Positions 25,401 through 33,325 of a stretch of 64,000 nt of DNA are shown here, piece after piece (the stretch's first letter is position 1; each line of letters opens with the position of its first letter). The position numbers and the translations under genes are program-made. This stretch comes from Chamaea fasciata (Eukaryota; Chordata; Aves; Passeriformes; Sylviidae), in the NCBI GenBank assembly GCA_029207755.1, contig JARCOQ010000014.1, positions 19,445,410 through 19,509,409 of the forward strand, in the 5' to 3' direction. The notes under the pieces are model-generated. The model was given only the letters and a program-made list of their open reading frames with translations. It was not told the DNA's origin and ran no database searches.

Positions 25401-28400
25401 CACGGGCACTCACTTGGCTTCTTCTCCCTCCTCCGCTCCCAGAGATTCATCCCAAGCACCAGGCAGTTCCCGGGGAGGCAGGAATCTGGGGCTGCAAGGG
25501 TTAACAGCACTCAGAGAGGCAATATAATGAGGGATTAGATGTCACCCGTATCAGCGTGCCAGTCACTTACCAGCTTTATCTTTTCAATGTGTCTGTGCAG
25601 AAGAAAAGCTCTTTGGCCTCTAGAAAGTATTGCTGGGCCTGCAGGAGGTTTGCTGGGCAAAGGGGGGCTGAGGGATGGGGCAGGGGGCAGCAGCAGCTGG
25701 TGCCTGGGGTGGAGGAGCCGGATCCGTGGCTGCTCCACACATCCCCGAGGTCCCCCCTGCAGCCTGGAACACCCATTCCAGCCTTTCAGCTCTTTGTGTT
25801 TGTCCCGTGCCCAGCGTGTCCCTCCTAACACCCATTCCAGAGCAGGCAGCAGCGCTGCCGTTGCTTCACTGGGATTTGGGCACTGGAACTGTTGGCCACG
25901 AGGATGTTTTTAGCCATGAATCTGCTCCTTTTTGGAGCATTTGCAGGGCCACGGGCCACTCCGGCATTTAGGAAATGATGAGTCAGCCCTGCTCGAGGCA
26001 CGATCTGCGGTTCAGTTGTTTTGGTCAGGGGAAAATTTCCATGCCAGGCTTGGTGATGAGAGCTGTGGAGCCAAGGCTGGACCAGAATAACCACTGAGAT
26101 GTGTAGGAAGCACACAAATAAATGGTAAAACCCTGGAGCAGAAATGACATGAATGCTCTGGCTGCAGCCCAGGGCAGGAAACGCCTCTTGGAAATACAAA
26201 CGTTTCCAGCCAAAGCATGAAGGGGAACAAAACTTTCACATGGCAGGAAATCCCAGATGTGTAAATGCACAGGCAAAGGCTCCCAGAAAGACATAAATGT
26301 TAATTCCAGCCCTTTCCTGTGCTTTGAGGGATCTTTTCTGCACAAGATGGGTTCAGGCTGGAGCGATCCATGTTTTAGTGAGGAGCCTCTCCCCCCTGTG
26401 GCACGAGGCACCAGCAGAACCAGGGCTGGGTCTGTGTCCTCACTGGACACAGAACTCCCAATAACCCCGGCAGGGTTTAAACCTTCAAAGCATTATCAGA
26501 CGGATTTTGAGTGGAGATGGAGCAGATGAAGCACAAACATCTCACAGCCATCGGCTCCTCAATTAAAGGGGCTCGGGATTAATTAGAAGCAGAGTCCTGA
26601 GCTGTTGCCAGGTTATAAATTAATTGAAGATTCCACCGAGGTTATTTTTGAAGGTGGCTATTGCCTGACAGCTGCAGCCAGCTGTGAGTGTGTCCTTGGA
26701 TGGCTCCTGGCAGCCCTGGGCACCCCAGTGCCTCCCTGTGATGCTCCAGGGGCTGGGGACATTTATCTGGGAATTGTTTAGGGTGTCTTGGGAAGGAGCT
26801 GAGCCCCAGGTCTGCAGGAGGGCCTGCAGCAGTTAATGCAGCAGATGAGACAGTGGGAATTGCTGTGTGCTGGAGGAGGAGGAGGCAGGGCGGGGATGGA
26901 GCTGGGCACTCAGCTGGTCACTGCGGGGTGGTGGCGGTGCCGGGCATGGCTTTGGGCACGTCCTGGTGGTGGTGGCACATCCCTGCCCAGGACAGAGCAG
27001 GGCAGCCCGGGGTGCTCCTCGTGGCCGTGCCATGGAATGAATCCCTTCCCTTGTTTCTCCAGATCCCACGCTGCCCCAGGCAGGTGCCAGGCAGGTGATG
27101 GGGCCAGTTCTTGGCTCCAGCAGCAAACACAGCTGTTCACAGGAGCTGGGAATTCCAAAGGGATGAGGTAAAGGCTTCCCTGGCTCGAGGACAAGGGTGT
27201 GTGAAGTGGCGCAGCTCCCCTGGGACACTGCAGTGGGATGGAGCCCGGTCCTGGGAGCAGCCAGCACAGGGGATCCTGCTGGGGATTTGTGGGATTTGTG
27301 GGGTCTGTGGGAGCACCAGTGCCTGGGGGCCGAGGAATGGAGGCTCTGCTCACTCTGGGTCAGTCCCAGACACCCCTCACTGCTGCCCTTTCCCAGCTCA
27401 TTATCCGGGGCTGGCTGGATCTCGAGTTGCCACGAGCTTAATTGGCAATTAAACGTGCTGCTCCTGCCTGCTCCAAGCTAGGAAATGAAATTGTTCGTGG
27501 TTCTGCAAGTCACAGGGTTCGTCCACAAGGGATCCATGTGGGAAATAATTGCAGCAAATCCCAATTTTCTCCGTCATTTGAGCGTGTAAGGCCCTGTCCA
27601 AGTGGCGAGGCCAGGAGCTGCCGCTGAGTGAGGCACGGAGAGCAATTAATTAACTGCTAATTAACGACAGGAGGCAGTGGGAAAGGGATGCTCCGGAAAG
27701 GACTCCTGTTTTGATAGAATGCAGGAGACAGATGCTGCCTGCAGCGGGGCTGACACCTGAAATCTGTGCGGTTTGTGGGTTTCTCCCAGTTTTCCCAGCC
27801 GTGGCTGTGTCAGTGCCAGGCTCTGGATGCATCCCATCCATCCCATCCATCCCATCCCATCCATCCCACACATCCCATCCATCCCACACATCCTATCCAT
27901 CCCATCCATCCCATCCATCCCATCCATCCCATCCATCCCATCCATCCCATCCATCCCACACATCCCACACATCCCACACATCCCATCAGGCTGACCAGAG
28001 ACCACAGGGAGACGCCTCAGCCCCAGAGCAGGACCCTGGGATAATTTACTTGTTAAACTCGGCCCTGGCTCCGAGAGCATCCCCAGGGCCAGAGGTCAGC
28101 AGCCTAATTCCCTGGATTTGCCAGCTCAGCTCCGAGCTCAACCTTTCCTTGTTTTAACAAAACGTGTTCCAGGAAGTTTATTTTTCCCAGGAATAAAAGT
28201 AAAAGCTTAGGTCTGGCTGGCAGAAGCTTAAATGAAATTTAAAGCGACTTCCACGCCGACCTAAAAAAACAGCCCCCCCCCCCAAAAAAAGTGGGGGTTT
28301 TCAGCCTCTAATGTGCTGACTTAGCCTGGATTTTTAAAGCCCTGCTCTAAGCTATTTCTTTAGCCTAAAATTTGGCATGGACTTCCGGAACGTGTGTCCA

Positions 28401-31189
28401 AATGAAGTGCAAGGATTATGTAAAAAAATAGTTCATAGAAAGAAAGAGCAGAAGAAGGATGAAATGAGAAGTGGCTGGGTTCTGTGGGCGCCTCTCCGAA
28501 GAGCTGACAAACGAAGTGCTCGTTACGGCTTCCTTTGCCCAAGACCAAATTCCGGGGAGGAATCACAAGCTCGGCCAAGACTTCAGACCTGAGCCTGACC
28601 CCGCACAGATCCACCCTGAGCCTGCAGCAGCGTCTGGGAGAGTGATGGGAACTCAACCCCTGCACGGCTCCCATTGACTTCCCGGGGTTCAGGCCGTGCT
28701 GGGAAATGGCTCCCAGGCGTGGGGTGGGATTGTGGGGGTGTCCTGTGCACGGCCAGGACCTGGACTGGATGATCCCTGCGGCTCCCTTCCAATGTGGATA
28801 TTTTATGATCTGTGAGGTCGTTTGGCTCTGGACCCCTGGGGTCTCCTGCAGGGTCAGCAGAGCCTCCAGCCAAGGGTGGTGGCTCTTCTCCCCCGTCCCC
28901 AAGCCCATCCCCGCTGTTCTCCCCAGTGACCCCATCCTTTGTGGGCGCGGAGGTGTCCAGGGAGCAGTCCCCCCCGGCACAGTGGGCTCCTTGCTGCCTG
29001 GGCATGGTGCAGGGACAGGAATTTCCTGATGGGCCCGGGGTGCTGACCCCCTGGAACGGGATCAGGGGAGAGCTAAAGCATCACTCCAAGCCTGGAAAGC
29101 GGCCTCCCAGTGTGAGCCTTCTCAGCTCTTTCCAAGGGAGGCAGGAGGCAGCTTGGTTGTGATCCATAAATAACTTTCTAGGAAGCTGCGAGTGTTAAAA
29201 AAGCCACTGAGGGGCTGGGCAGGGTCTGCCCGGGCAGAGCAGTGCCCAGGACATTCCCACCCATCCATGGGAGGCTCATTCCCACTCCCATGGGACACCC
29301 CTGAGGTGTTCCAGGAGCCCTGCTGGGCCATCCCTGTCCTGCCCCAGATGGGAATACCTGTGTTCCTGTGCTCCGGTGTCCCCGGAGCTTCAGGGGGTGC
29401 CTCGTGGAGCCACAGGGATGCTCCCAGGGAATATTACCCTGGAGCAGAGCACCGACGAGCAGTTCCCTTTTCCCAGTGCCTCCGGTGCTCTCGCAGCAGG
29501 TCTGGGGTGTGCAGAGATTTCTCACCTGCTCTGCTCACCCGGCAGGGAAAATCCCCAGCCTGGAGGTGAGATGTGAGGCTGGGATCCCCTGGATCCCGCT
29601 CTGTCAGCACTGTGGGATCCAGCAGTGCAGGGATAAATCGCTTTTTGGGGGCGCGGGGACGCTCTGGCCAGGCACAGAGAGCTGCAGCTCGGGAGGCAGG
29701 GAGGAAATACCTCAGCTGGAACCAGAAAATAAATTCTGGAGCAGTGGAGTGACCTCCTCACTGCTGGGCTGGGGGAAGGGGGCCGTGGCTGAAATCCCAA
29801 ACCGGGGGAAAAGTCTCTGCTCTGCATCTGCCGCATCCTTTGCCTCGGCTCCTCCCGTGGGAATGGGGGCAGCAGCCGTTCCCTCGGCACGGCCTTTGTT
29901 CCCAGAGGGGACGGGGCCGGGGGCAGTGGTCAGCCCCAGCTCCCCTGCCCTCGCTCGCCGTGTTTCCCCTGCAGAGAAGTGTCCTGAGGAAGAGAAAAGC
30001 CCATTTCCCCGCCCCGTGTCTGCCCCTGCTCTGCATGGTGCTGCTGGAGGGTGCCCAGGGAGAGAAGCAATGGGGGGCTTGGCCCCAGCGTGCATCAACT
30101 CTGCCCTTTCCCAGAGAAAAGCTGTCACTTGCTTTCATTCCTGGTACAGGAGGTAAAATGGGAATCGCAGGTTTGAAGCTCAGGCTGGTTTTCGAGTTGA
30201 TGTAATTTGGGCGAGTCTTACACCGCTGGGTGAGGAGCTGCAGGCTCAGGGGGTCGTGCCTTGCTCTGAGATGAAGTAGAGGAGGAGGAAATCAAAAGTT
30301 CAGACAAAGCAAGCCTGTGTTCCTGTGAGCCACGTGTGTTTGGTGATGGGTCTGTGCTGCCGCGCTGCGCCCAGGTGGGCTGTGCTCCCAAAACAAAGCC
30401 CGTCCTCAGGGCAGCCCCAGGGTTGTTTTGAGGGCTGCGGGACACCTGCAGGAAGCCGCCCGGATGATGCAGGTTCTCAAAATAACCGAAACAACTCAAA
30501 GAAAAAAGAAAAAAAGGAATCGTGACCTTGGCGCTGCAGTGCTGGCACTGGGGGGACTGGGGACTGGCAGGAGGTGTCAGCACGGGGGGTTTGTCCCCTG
30601 TACCCCTCTGTGTTCCCGGGGACTGTCACCGCCCTGGGAGGATGCTCTGGGGCTGCGGCAGCAGCCCCGGTGTGGTTTTTGTGGGGGTGGGACGTGGCAG
30701 GAGGTGTCAGCACGGGGGGTTTGTCCCCTGCAGTTCCCGGGGACTGTCACCGCCCTGGGAGGATGCTCTGGAGCTGCGGCAGCAGCCCCGGTGTGGTTTT
30801 TGTGGGGGTGGGACGTGGCCCAGGTGCCCAGGGGCAGCAGGGCTCTGCCCTGGGGGGCTCTGGCCGCGTCTCTGCAGCCAGTGCCAGAACCCTGCAATGG
30901 TTTGGGTTGGACGGGACCGTAAGGATCGGCTCCTTCCACGTGCCACGGGCAGGGGCGTTTTCACACCGGACACCTGCTGACGCTGACACCCTCCTGTCCC
31001 CTCCTGTCCCCTCCAGGTGTCCCCTGCGAGCGCGACCGCCTGACCTTCGCCTTCTGCCAGACGCTGCGGCTGCTGGGCAGGTGCCACCTCCCCACCGTGC
31101 GCCTCCAGTGCTGCCGCAGCTGCGGCCACCACGGGCTGCCGGCGTCGGCCGGCCCGCGCCGCGGCCACCAGCGCCTCTCGCGGAGGTGA
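2946..31189 (+). CDS. ADAMTS7: ADAMTS7, secreted zinc metalloprotease with mucin domain (5' partial, 16 exons)
   Basis: Coding exons: 2946-3090, 4366-4458, 4966-5111, 6874-7043, 7204-7337, 9811-9931, 10191-10435, 12918-13059, 14381-14507, 16306-16519, 18745-20913, 21763-21915, 22795-22968, 23799-23945, 24716-24875, 31017-31189. All introns are GT-AG and phases agree, giving 1503 residues plus stop. Domain order is end of catalytic domain, disintegrin-like, TSP1-1, cysteine-rich, spacer, TSP1-2 to -4, mucin, TSP1-5 to -8, PLAC. This is diagnostic of the ADAMTS7/12 pair. The mucin motif [20 protein letters not shown] and the PLAC tail match ADAMTS7 as I remember it. The family enzyme is secreted and cleaves matrix proteins such as COMP; this is family knowledge. 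The zinc-binding catalytic site, prodomain and signal peptide lie upstream of the window. ADAMTS12 is the alternative but fits less well. Confidence 0.95.
3165..4318. repeat. 23-bp minisatellite, about 50 copies, in an ADAMTS7 intron
   Basis: The unit is close to GGATGGATCTGATCTGTGCC plus CAG, with variants GGGG, GGGA and GCTGATC. It fills nearly the whole intron, leaving about 75 bp at the 5' side and 47 bp at the 3' side. Because 23 is not a multiple of three and the unit lacks minus-strand stops, all three minus frames stay open over 1 kb. Confidence 0.97.
4966..7043 (+). CDS. ADAMTS7: ADAMTS7 exons: first TSP1 repeat and start of cysteine-rich domain
   Basis: Exon 4966-5111 starts [12 protein letters not shown] and runs into the central TSP1 motif [15 protein letters not shown], with CSRSCG typical of type-1 repeats. 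Exon 6874-7043 ([15 protein letters not shown]) completes the repeat and enters the cysteine-rich domain ([15 protein letters not shown]). A WxxWxxW series, a usual C-mannosylation site, is visible. The intron between the two exons carries six copies of an 83-bp repeat starting 13 bp after the donor. Confidence 0.93.
5125..5635. repeat. 83-bp tandem repeat, six copies
   Basis: CCCCTGGACTGCCCAGGACA recurs every 83 bp (5127, 5210, 5293 and so on). Copies differ mainly at GTTCC(A/G)TC and at TGGGTGG versus TGGCTTG. The array begins 13 bp after the donor at 5112. Confidence 0.95.
6690..6834 (+). mobile_element. CR1 LINE 3' fragment
   Basis: GGGGCTTGGAGCCGCCTGGT, then GTCCCTGTCC and CGACCCAAACCATCGCACAG, the typical order of a CR1 3' end. 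Confidence 0.8.
7204..10435 (+). CDS. ADAMTS7: ADAMTS7 exons: cysteine-rich and spacer domains
   Basis: Exon 7204-7337 encodes [20 protein letters not shown]. Exon 9811-9931 encodes [10 protein letters not shown] and the conserved [13 protein letters not shown]. Exon 10191-10435 encodes the spacer start ([18 protein letters not shown] and [18 protein letters not shown]). These are the most conserved exons visible and anchor the assignment. In this family the spacer and cysteine-rich domains hold exosites for substrate. The intron 7338-9810 contains a 2.1-kb, 31-bp minisatellite. Confidence 0.95.
7505..7643 (+). mobile_element. CR1 LINE 3' fragment
   Basis: GGGGCTTGGAGCAGCCTGGT, TCCATGGCAGGGGGCTGGAA and CCCTTCCAACCCGAGCCATC. 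It directly precedes the 31-bp array, whose first unit follows its end. Confidence 0.85.
7643..9768. repeat. 31-bp minisatellite, about 68 copies
   Basis: The unit is GTGACTGGGAGCGATGCAGT plus CGGTGCTGTCA, spaced exactly 31 bp (GGGAGCGATG at 7681, 7712, 7743). Main variants are CAGTCCATG, CGGTCGGTG and CAGGTGGTG. It ends about 45 bp before the acceptor at 9810. No spacers separate the units, so it is not a CRISPR-type array. Confidence 0.97.
10436..11513 (+). other. ADAMTS7 intron, unique part
   Basis: About 1.1 kb of non-repetitive intron between the spacer exon and the 32-bp acceptor-like array. No coding similarity seen. Confidence 0.6.
11514..12917. repeat. 32-bp acceptor-like minisatellite, about 44 copies
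   Basis: The unit is TTCACCCCCTGCCTGTCCCC plus CGTGTCCCCCAG. Each copy is a pyrimidine tract ending in CAG. The last copy provides the real 3' splice site at 12916-12917. A copy at 11817-11826 is followed by CTGCTGTTC, the first nine bases of the exon. The opposite strand is G-rich with runs of five Gs. Confidence 0.96.
12918..16519 (+). CDS. ADAMTS7: ADAMTS7 exons: end of spacer, TSP1 repeats 2 and 3
   Basis: Exon 12918-13059 starts [16 protein letters not shown], closes the spacer and opens TSP1-2 ([12 protein letters not shown]). Exon 14381-14507 ends CSEEPCPA plus a split Arg codon. Exon 16306-16519 encodes TSP1-3 ([14 protein letters not shown]) and starts TSP1-4 (WAVGNWSE). The acceptor of the first exon and the donor of the second both lie at the edge of minisatellites that look derived from them. 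Confidence 0.93.
13060..14380 (+). other. ADAMTS7 intron without recognised features
   Basis: GC-rich sequence, especially 13960-14180, between exons 12918-13059 and 14381-14507. No repeat array or transposon was recognised, in contrast to the introns on both sides. Confidence 0.6.
14508..15555. repeat. 20-22-bp donor-like minisatellite, about 50 copies
   Basis: Units alternate between GTGAGACCCTGCCCCGCCAG, GTGAGCCCCTGCCCCGCCAG and a 22-bp form with GTGAGAGA. Each unit boundary reproduces the exon end CCCTGCCCCGCCAG followed by GTGAG. The first copy is the real exon/intron junction at 14507/14508. Confidence 0.97.
15885..16292. repeat. 400-bp polypyrimidine tract (CCCTTTCC-type)
   Basis: The plus strand is almost purely C and T (TTTCCCCTTTCC, TTTTCTCTTTCC) with occasional CCATTCCC, and ends just before the acceptor at 16305. 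Mirror-symmetric pyrimidine runs can form triplex H-DNA, which is an inference. Confidence 0.9.
16745..16915 (+). mobile_element. CR1 LINE 3' fragment
   Basis: GGAAGGTGTCCCTGCCTGTG, GGAACTGGATGATCTTCAAG and GTCTCTTCCAGCCCAAAATG. Confidence 0.85.
18065..18185 (-). mobile_element. CR1 LINE 3' fragment, reversed
   Basis: GGACCTCAAAGCTCATCTGG, CCGTGGGCAGGGACACCTTC and GATTGCTCCAAGGCC are the reverse complement of the CR1 3' region. Confidence 0.8.
18745..20913 (+). CDS. ADAMTS7: ADAMTS7 giant mucin-domain exon (723 codons)
   Basis: This single exon of 2169 bp starts [16 protein letters not shown], finishing TSP1-4. It continues with [13 protein letters not shown], a Ser-Gly cluster that could carry glycosaminoglycan, then the acidic Tyr-rich motif [20 protein letters not shown] (19060-19120). 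A long Pro/Thr/Ser-rich mucin-like region follows. From about 20215 to 20750 it is a tandem repeat of [14 protein letters not shown] units whose lengths keep the frame. The exon ends VGNWSE, the start of TSP1-5. The mucin part is poorly conserved and expected to be heavily O-glycosylated. Confidence 0.94.
20250..20755 (+). repeat. ADAMTS7: In-frame coding tandem repeat of the ADAMTS7 mucin domain
   Basis: CCATGGACACCCCCAGGGACA-like 18-21-bp units and longer 42-60-bp composites encode [14 protein letters not shown] repeats in the gene frame. All length changes are multiples of three. The units add Thr, Ser and Pro, the usual composition of O-glycosylated tracts. Confidence 0.85.
20914..21762 (+). 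other. ADAMTS7 intron with an LTR-like element
   Basis: The intron between the mucin exon and TSP1-5 holds about 270 bp of unique sequence, an LTR-like segment (about 21190-21560), then a GGAGGAGGAGG run on the minus strand near 21575-21590. Confidence 0.7.
21190..21560 (-). mobile_element. LTR-like segment (copy 1), probable endogenous retrovirus solo LTR
   Basis: Read on the minus strand it has a TATA-like ACTTATAAAA (near 21338-21347) followed about 110 bp later by AATAAA (complement of TTTATT at about 21225-21230). This is the order expected in an LTR. A related copy sits at 23040-23400. No internal retroviral coding sequence flanks it. The ends are approximate. Confidence 0.65.
21763..24875 (+). 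CDS. ADAMTS7: ADAMTS7 exons: TSP1 repeats 5 to 8
   Basis: Four exons each begin with the CSxxCG core of a TSP1 repeat: 21763-21915 ([16 protein letters not shown]), 22795-22968 ([16 protein letters not shown]), 23799-23945 ([16 protein letters not shown]) and 24716-24875 ([16 protein letters not shown]). The first three are exact multiples of three. The symmetric phase 0 boundaries allow exon duplication or loss. The last exon ends EP plus one base of Gly. Confidence 0.94.
22135..22240 (+). mobile_element. CR1 LINE 3' fragment
   Basis: CCCATGGCAGCGGCTTGGAA, then GGTCTTTAAGGTCCATCCCA and AACCGTTCTGTGG. Confidence 0.7.
22590..22794. repeat. Short GTGGTGCTGTGTCC repeat abutting an acceptor
   Basis: CACCGTGGTGCTGTGTCC and CCCACTGTGTCC units alternate in irregular 19-34-bp steps. 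They run up to the acceptor CCTTTCCCAG of the exon at 22795. Confidence 0.8.
23040..23400 (-). mobile_element. LTR-like segment (copy 2), same family as copy 1
   Basis: It aligns over most of its length with 21190-21560: CCTTGGGCAGGACAGGG, TTTTATAAGTTTTGGTCC, GAGCTGAGTGACACT. The poly(A) hexamer is degenerate here (GTTTGTTG). Exons 21763-21915 and 22795-22968 lie between the two copies, so they are not the two ends of one provirus. Confidence 0.65.
23437..23640 (-). mobile_element. CR1 LINE 3' fragment, reversed
   Basis: CCCAGGTGGCTCCAAGCCCC, GGGACACTGCCAGGGATGGG, CCCACCCTCCCAGGGAACAA. It is the reverse complement of the segment family also seen at 51035-51302. Confidence 0.85.
23990..24715. 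repeat. 50-65-bp minisatellite, 11 copies, abutting an acceptor
   Basis: GGGACATGCAGG occurs 11 times between about 24048 and 24665. The junction CAGCCCCA(C/T)AGCAC recurs in each unit and resembles the real acceptor GGCCCCGCAG at 24706-24715. Confidence 0.93.
27831..27990. repeat. CATCCCATC microsatellite
   Basis: Tandem CATCC/CATC units (about 9-bp period) with CCCACACAT variants lie in the last ADAMTS7 intron. They give low-complexity open frames in several phases but no gene. Confidence 0.95.
28695..28815 (+). mobile_element. Degenerate CR1 LINE fragment
   Basis: ACCTGGACTGGATGATCCCT and GGCTCCCTTCCAATGTGGAT followed by TTTTATGATCTGTG. Confidence 0.65.
30566..30825. repeat. Tandem duplication of about 128 bp
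   Basis: The segment from GGCAGGAGGTGTCAGCACGG to TTTTGTGGGGGTGGGACGTG appears twice with few differences, including a TACCCCTCTGTG insertion in copy one. It is intronic. Confidence 0.85.
30893..30940 (-). mobile_element. Short CR1 3' end, reversed
   Basis: ATGGTTTGGGTTGGACGGGA then CCGTAAGGATCGGCTCC, about 80 bp upstream of the last ADAMTS7 acceptor. Confidence 0.65.
31017..31189 (+). CDS. ADAMTS7: ADAMTS7 terminal coding exon: PLAC domain and stop
   Basis: The exon reads [19 protein letters not shown], then a six-cysteine PLAC domain ending CCRSC, followed by a short basic tail (RGHQRLSRR) and TGA at 31187-31189. It lies 6.1 kb from the preceding exon. The match to the ADAMTS7 C-terminus fixes the gene end. 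Confidence 0.95.
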
Positions 31190-31670
31190 CAGCGCTGTCC
31201 CCGGGCGGCCCGCGGTGGCTCCGCGTGGCTGCTGGGTCAGGACTGGCGGCTCTGCCGCAGCCCGGGGCTGCCCGGGCTCTCCAGGTCGTGCTGCTCTCTC
31301 ACGGTGCTGAAACCATCGGGCTGCGGGTCCCGCTGTCCCCAGCGACCCCCCGGGACCTGCCGGGGCCGCTCCGCCCTGCCCGGGGGAAGGGGAGCTGAGA
31401 GCAGCGATAATTCGGGGGAGAGCTCTCAGAAATGCTTTTGGTGCTATCACTTGACGTTTGCAGCCTCTCACAGGTGTTGGCTGGCCAGCACAAACCTTGA
31501 CTTTTATTATTATTTTTGTATCTCCGAGGTGAGCATCCAACATTCCACCGGCTCTGCCGACCCTTCGGGGCAGGGATTTTATTTTATTTTTTTTCCCCCT
31601 TTAAGGGACTTGAAGCTGGCAACCCATCCCTGTAACTTTCATTAAAATGTTTACGCACTGAAGCTAAATA
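31190..31670 (+). other. ADAMTS7: Probable ADAMTS7 3' UTR
   Basis: The 3' UTR probably runs from the stop to a poly(A) signal ATTAAA at 31641-31646. It includes an AT-rich piece at 31500-31610. The exact cleavage site cannot be read from the sequence. Confidence 0.6.
31641..31646 (+). terminator. Candidate poly(A) signal ATTAAA of ADAMTS7
   Basis: ATTAAA lies about 450 bp after the ADAMTS7 stop. It is the most common variant of AATAAA, and no AATAAA lies between the stop and this point. Confidence 0.5.
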
Positions 31671-33206
31671 GATTTGATTTAAGAAGTGGAGCCAGGGCAG
31701 AGGAACAAAGTTTCAGCTTCAGCTGGGGCCGTGCAGGGCTCCACACCCCACCTCCCCAAGGCCATTGCTGTGCCCCTCTGGGGCAGAGGGCAGGGACACC
31801 GAGGTTTGGAGTCCCCCAGCTCGCTCCCTCGCGTGCATTTGGGCAGGAGGGGGAGGCTGTGAGTGGCACATCCCCTCCCTCGTGGGCAGCCGGGTGCGCA
31901 GTCCCCGGATTTCTGTTCTGTACCTGTAGCAGTGTCATGCTTGGTTAAGGTGTTTTTCTGTGGCCTCACAGGCCGAACCCTGTTTTTTTTCCTGCTTATC
32001 TAGATTCTCCTCTGTTAAGGTTAGCAGATTTTTAACTAGAATATCCAATTTACTCTGAGGCACAGCCCCCTGGCCCGCTCCCAGAGCGCTGTGGGAACGA
32101 ATCCCTCCCTGTCCCGGGGAGGGTTTGCTGGCAGGTCGGTCTCTGGAGCAGGGCAGGAGCGTTTAGGTAGGAATTCCTTTCCCTGTTACTCTTCAGGCTG
32201 TGGGGAATGCCCAAAACCTGGGGGACCTCGAGGGGCAATCCTCCCTGCCCCGGGCTGGAGCCCGTCCTGGGCTGCAGAGCTCCAGGTGCACCCGGGGAGC
32301 CACACTCAGTCCGAGAGGGGAAGTTCCTGTGTGTGATTTGGATGTAAAACACAAGCCATGACCTCACCGTTGGCGCTTTATTCCCTTCCAAGGTGGTGTA
32401 AAGTTCTCATGGTCCAAGAGCCTGTGTCCAGCCCTGGTTTCCTTGTCCCCGTCTGTCCCACAGCCTGTCACCCTCCCAGGGCTGCAAAGGGACAACCCTT
32501 GTGTTGGGGTCTCGTGGCCACAGCTCACAAGCGTGTTAAATTAAAGTTGCAGAAGGAAACAGGTGGGTTTCACATTTTCTCTCCCCGAGGGGAGTTCCCA
32601 AGGTTTTCAGTTAACTGGAGATGGTTCAGGCACTGGCAGCAGGAAGGAACCACCGGTTTGCATCCGAAAACCATTCACAGCTGCTGTTTGCAATGGGGAT
32701 TTGTTGGTTAAAACGGGAGCCGGGTTGGTGGGGTAAATCAGTTCTGCAAATCGGTTTATTTGGGGCACAGGGTGTGGTGAGCCCCTCCTGCAGTGCCTTT
32801 CCACGTGTAGGGCCCCTCTGTGCCTGCCTGAGGATAACCCTTCCTGTGAGACACGCGGCCATTCTTAGCCGCACGACAGGCCAGGCCTCCCACCAGCACA
32901 GAAACTGCGTTGTCAGTGACAATAAAACACATCTGGCTGAAATACCTGCAACATTTCCTCTCAGTGAGACACCTCCGGTGAGTGTCTCTGGAGGGAGGCT
33001 CTTCACAAGGGCCTGGCGTGACAGGGGAAGGGGGAGCGGCTTCCCACTGACAGAGGGCAGGGTTGCACGGGTAGAGAAATGCCTTTTTTCTTCTCCTAAA
33101 GATGCTTTCGTTGTCTCAACACAAGCAGGATGTTGTTCAGACAGAGCTGCTGCAGCGGGGCGAAAGGAGGAAAGGGCTCACGCATCAAAAGATGTTTGAA
33201 ATAGGA

Positions 33207-33325
33207 TCATGGGATGGTTTGGGTGGGAAGAGACCTTAAAGCCCATCCAGTTCCTCGCCGTGGCAGGGCTGGGACTGGGCTGTAAGGTCCCTTCCCACCC
33301 AAACCATTCCATGATTCCACAATCT
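33207..33325. mobile_element. Two CR1 3' ends in inverted orientation
   Basis: ATCATGGGATGGTTTGGGTG then GGGAAGAGACCTTAAAGCCC (reversed) is followed within 30 bp by TAAGGTCCCTTCCCACCCAA and ACCATTCCATGATTCC (forward). The arms are near-complementary over about 40 bp. Confidence 0.8.

Larger units (their letters stand above)
24876..31016 (+). other. Last ADAMTS7 intron (6.1 kb)
   Basis: No exon-like conserved coding sequence was recognised. It contains the CATCC microsatellite (27831-27990), a poly-C/poly-A run near 28272-28290, CR1 fragments and a 128-bp duplication. The rest is unique-looking, partly AT-richer than the neighbouring introns. Confidence 0.7.

Noticed and set aside
27766..28044. 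His/Pro/Ser repeat protein in several frames
   Set aside because: Simple translation of the CATCC microsatellite in an intron.
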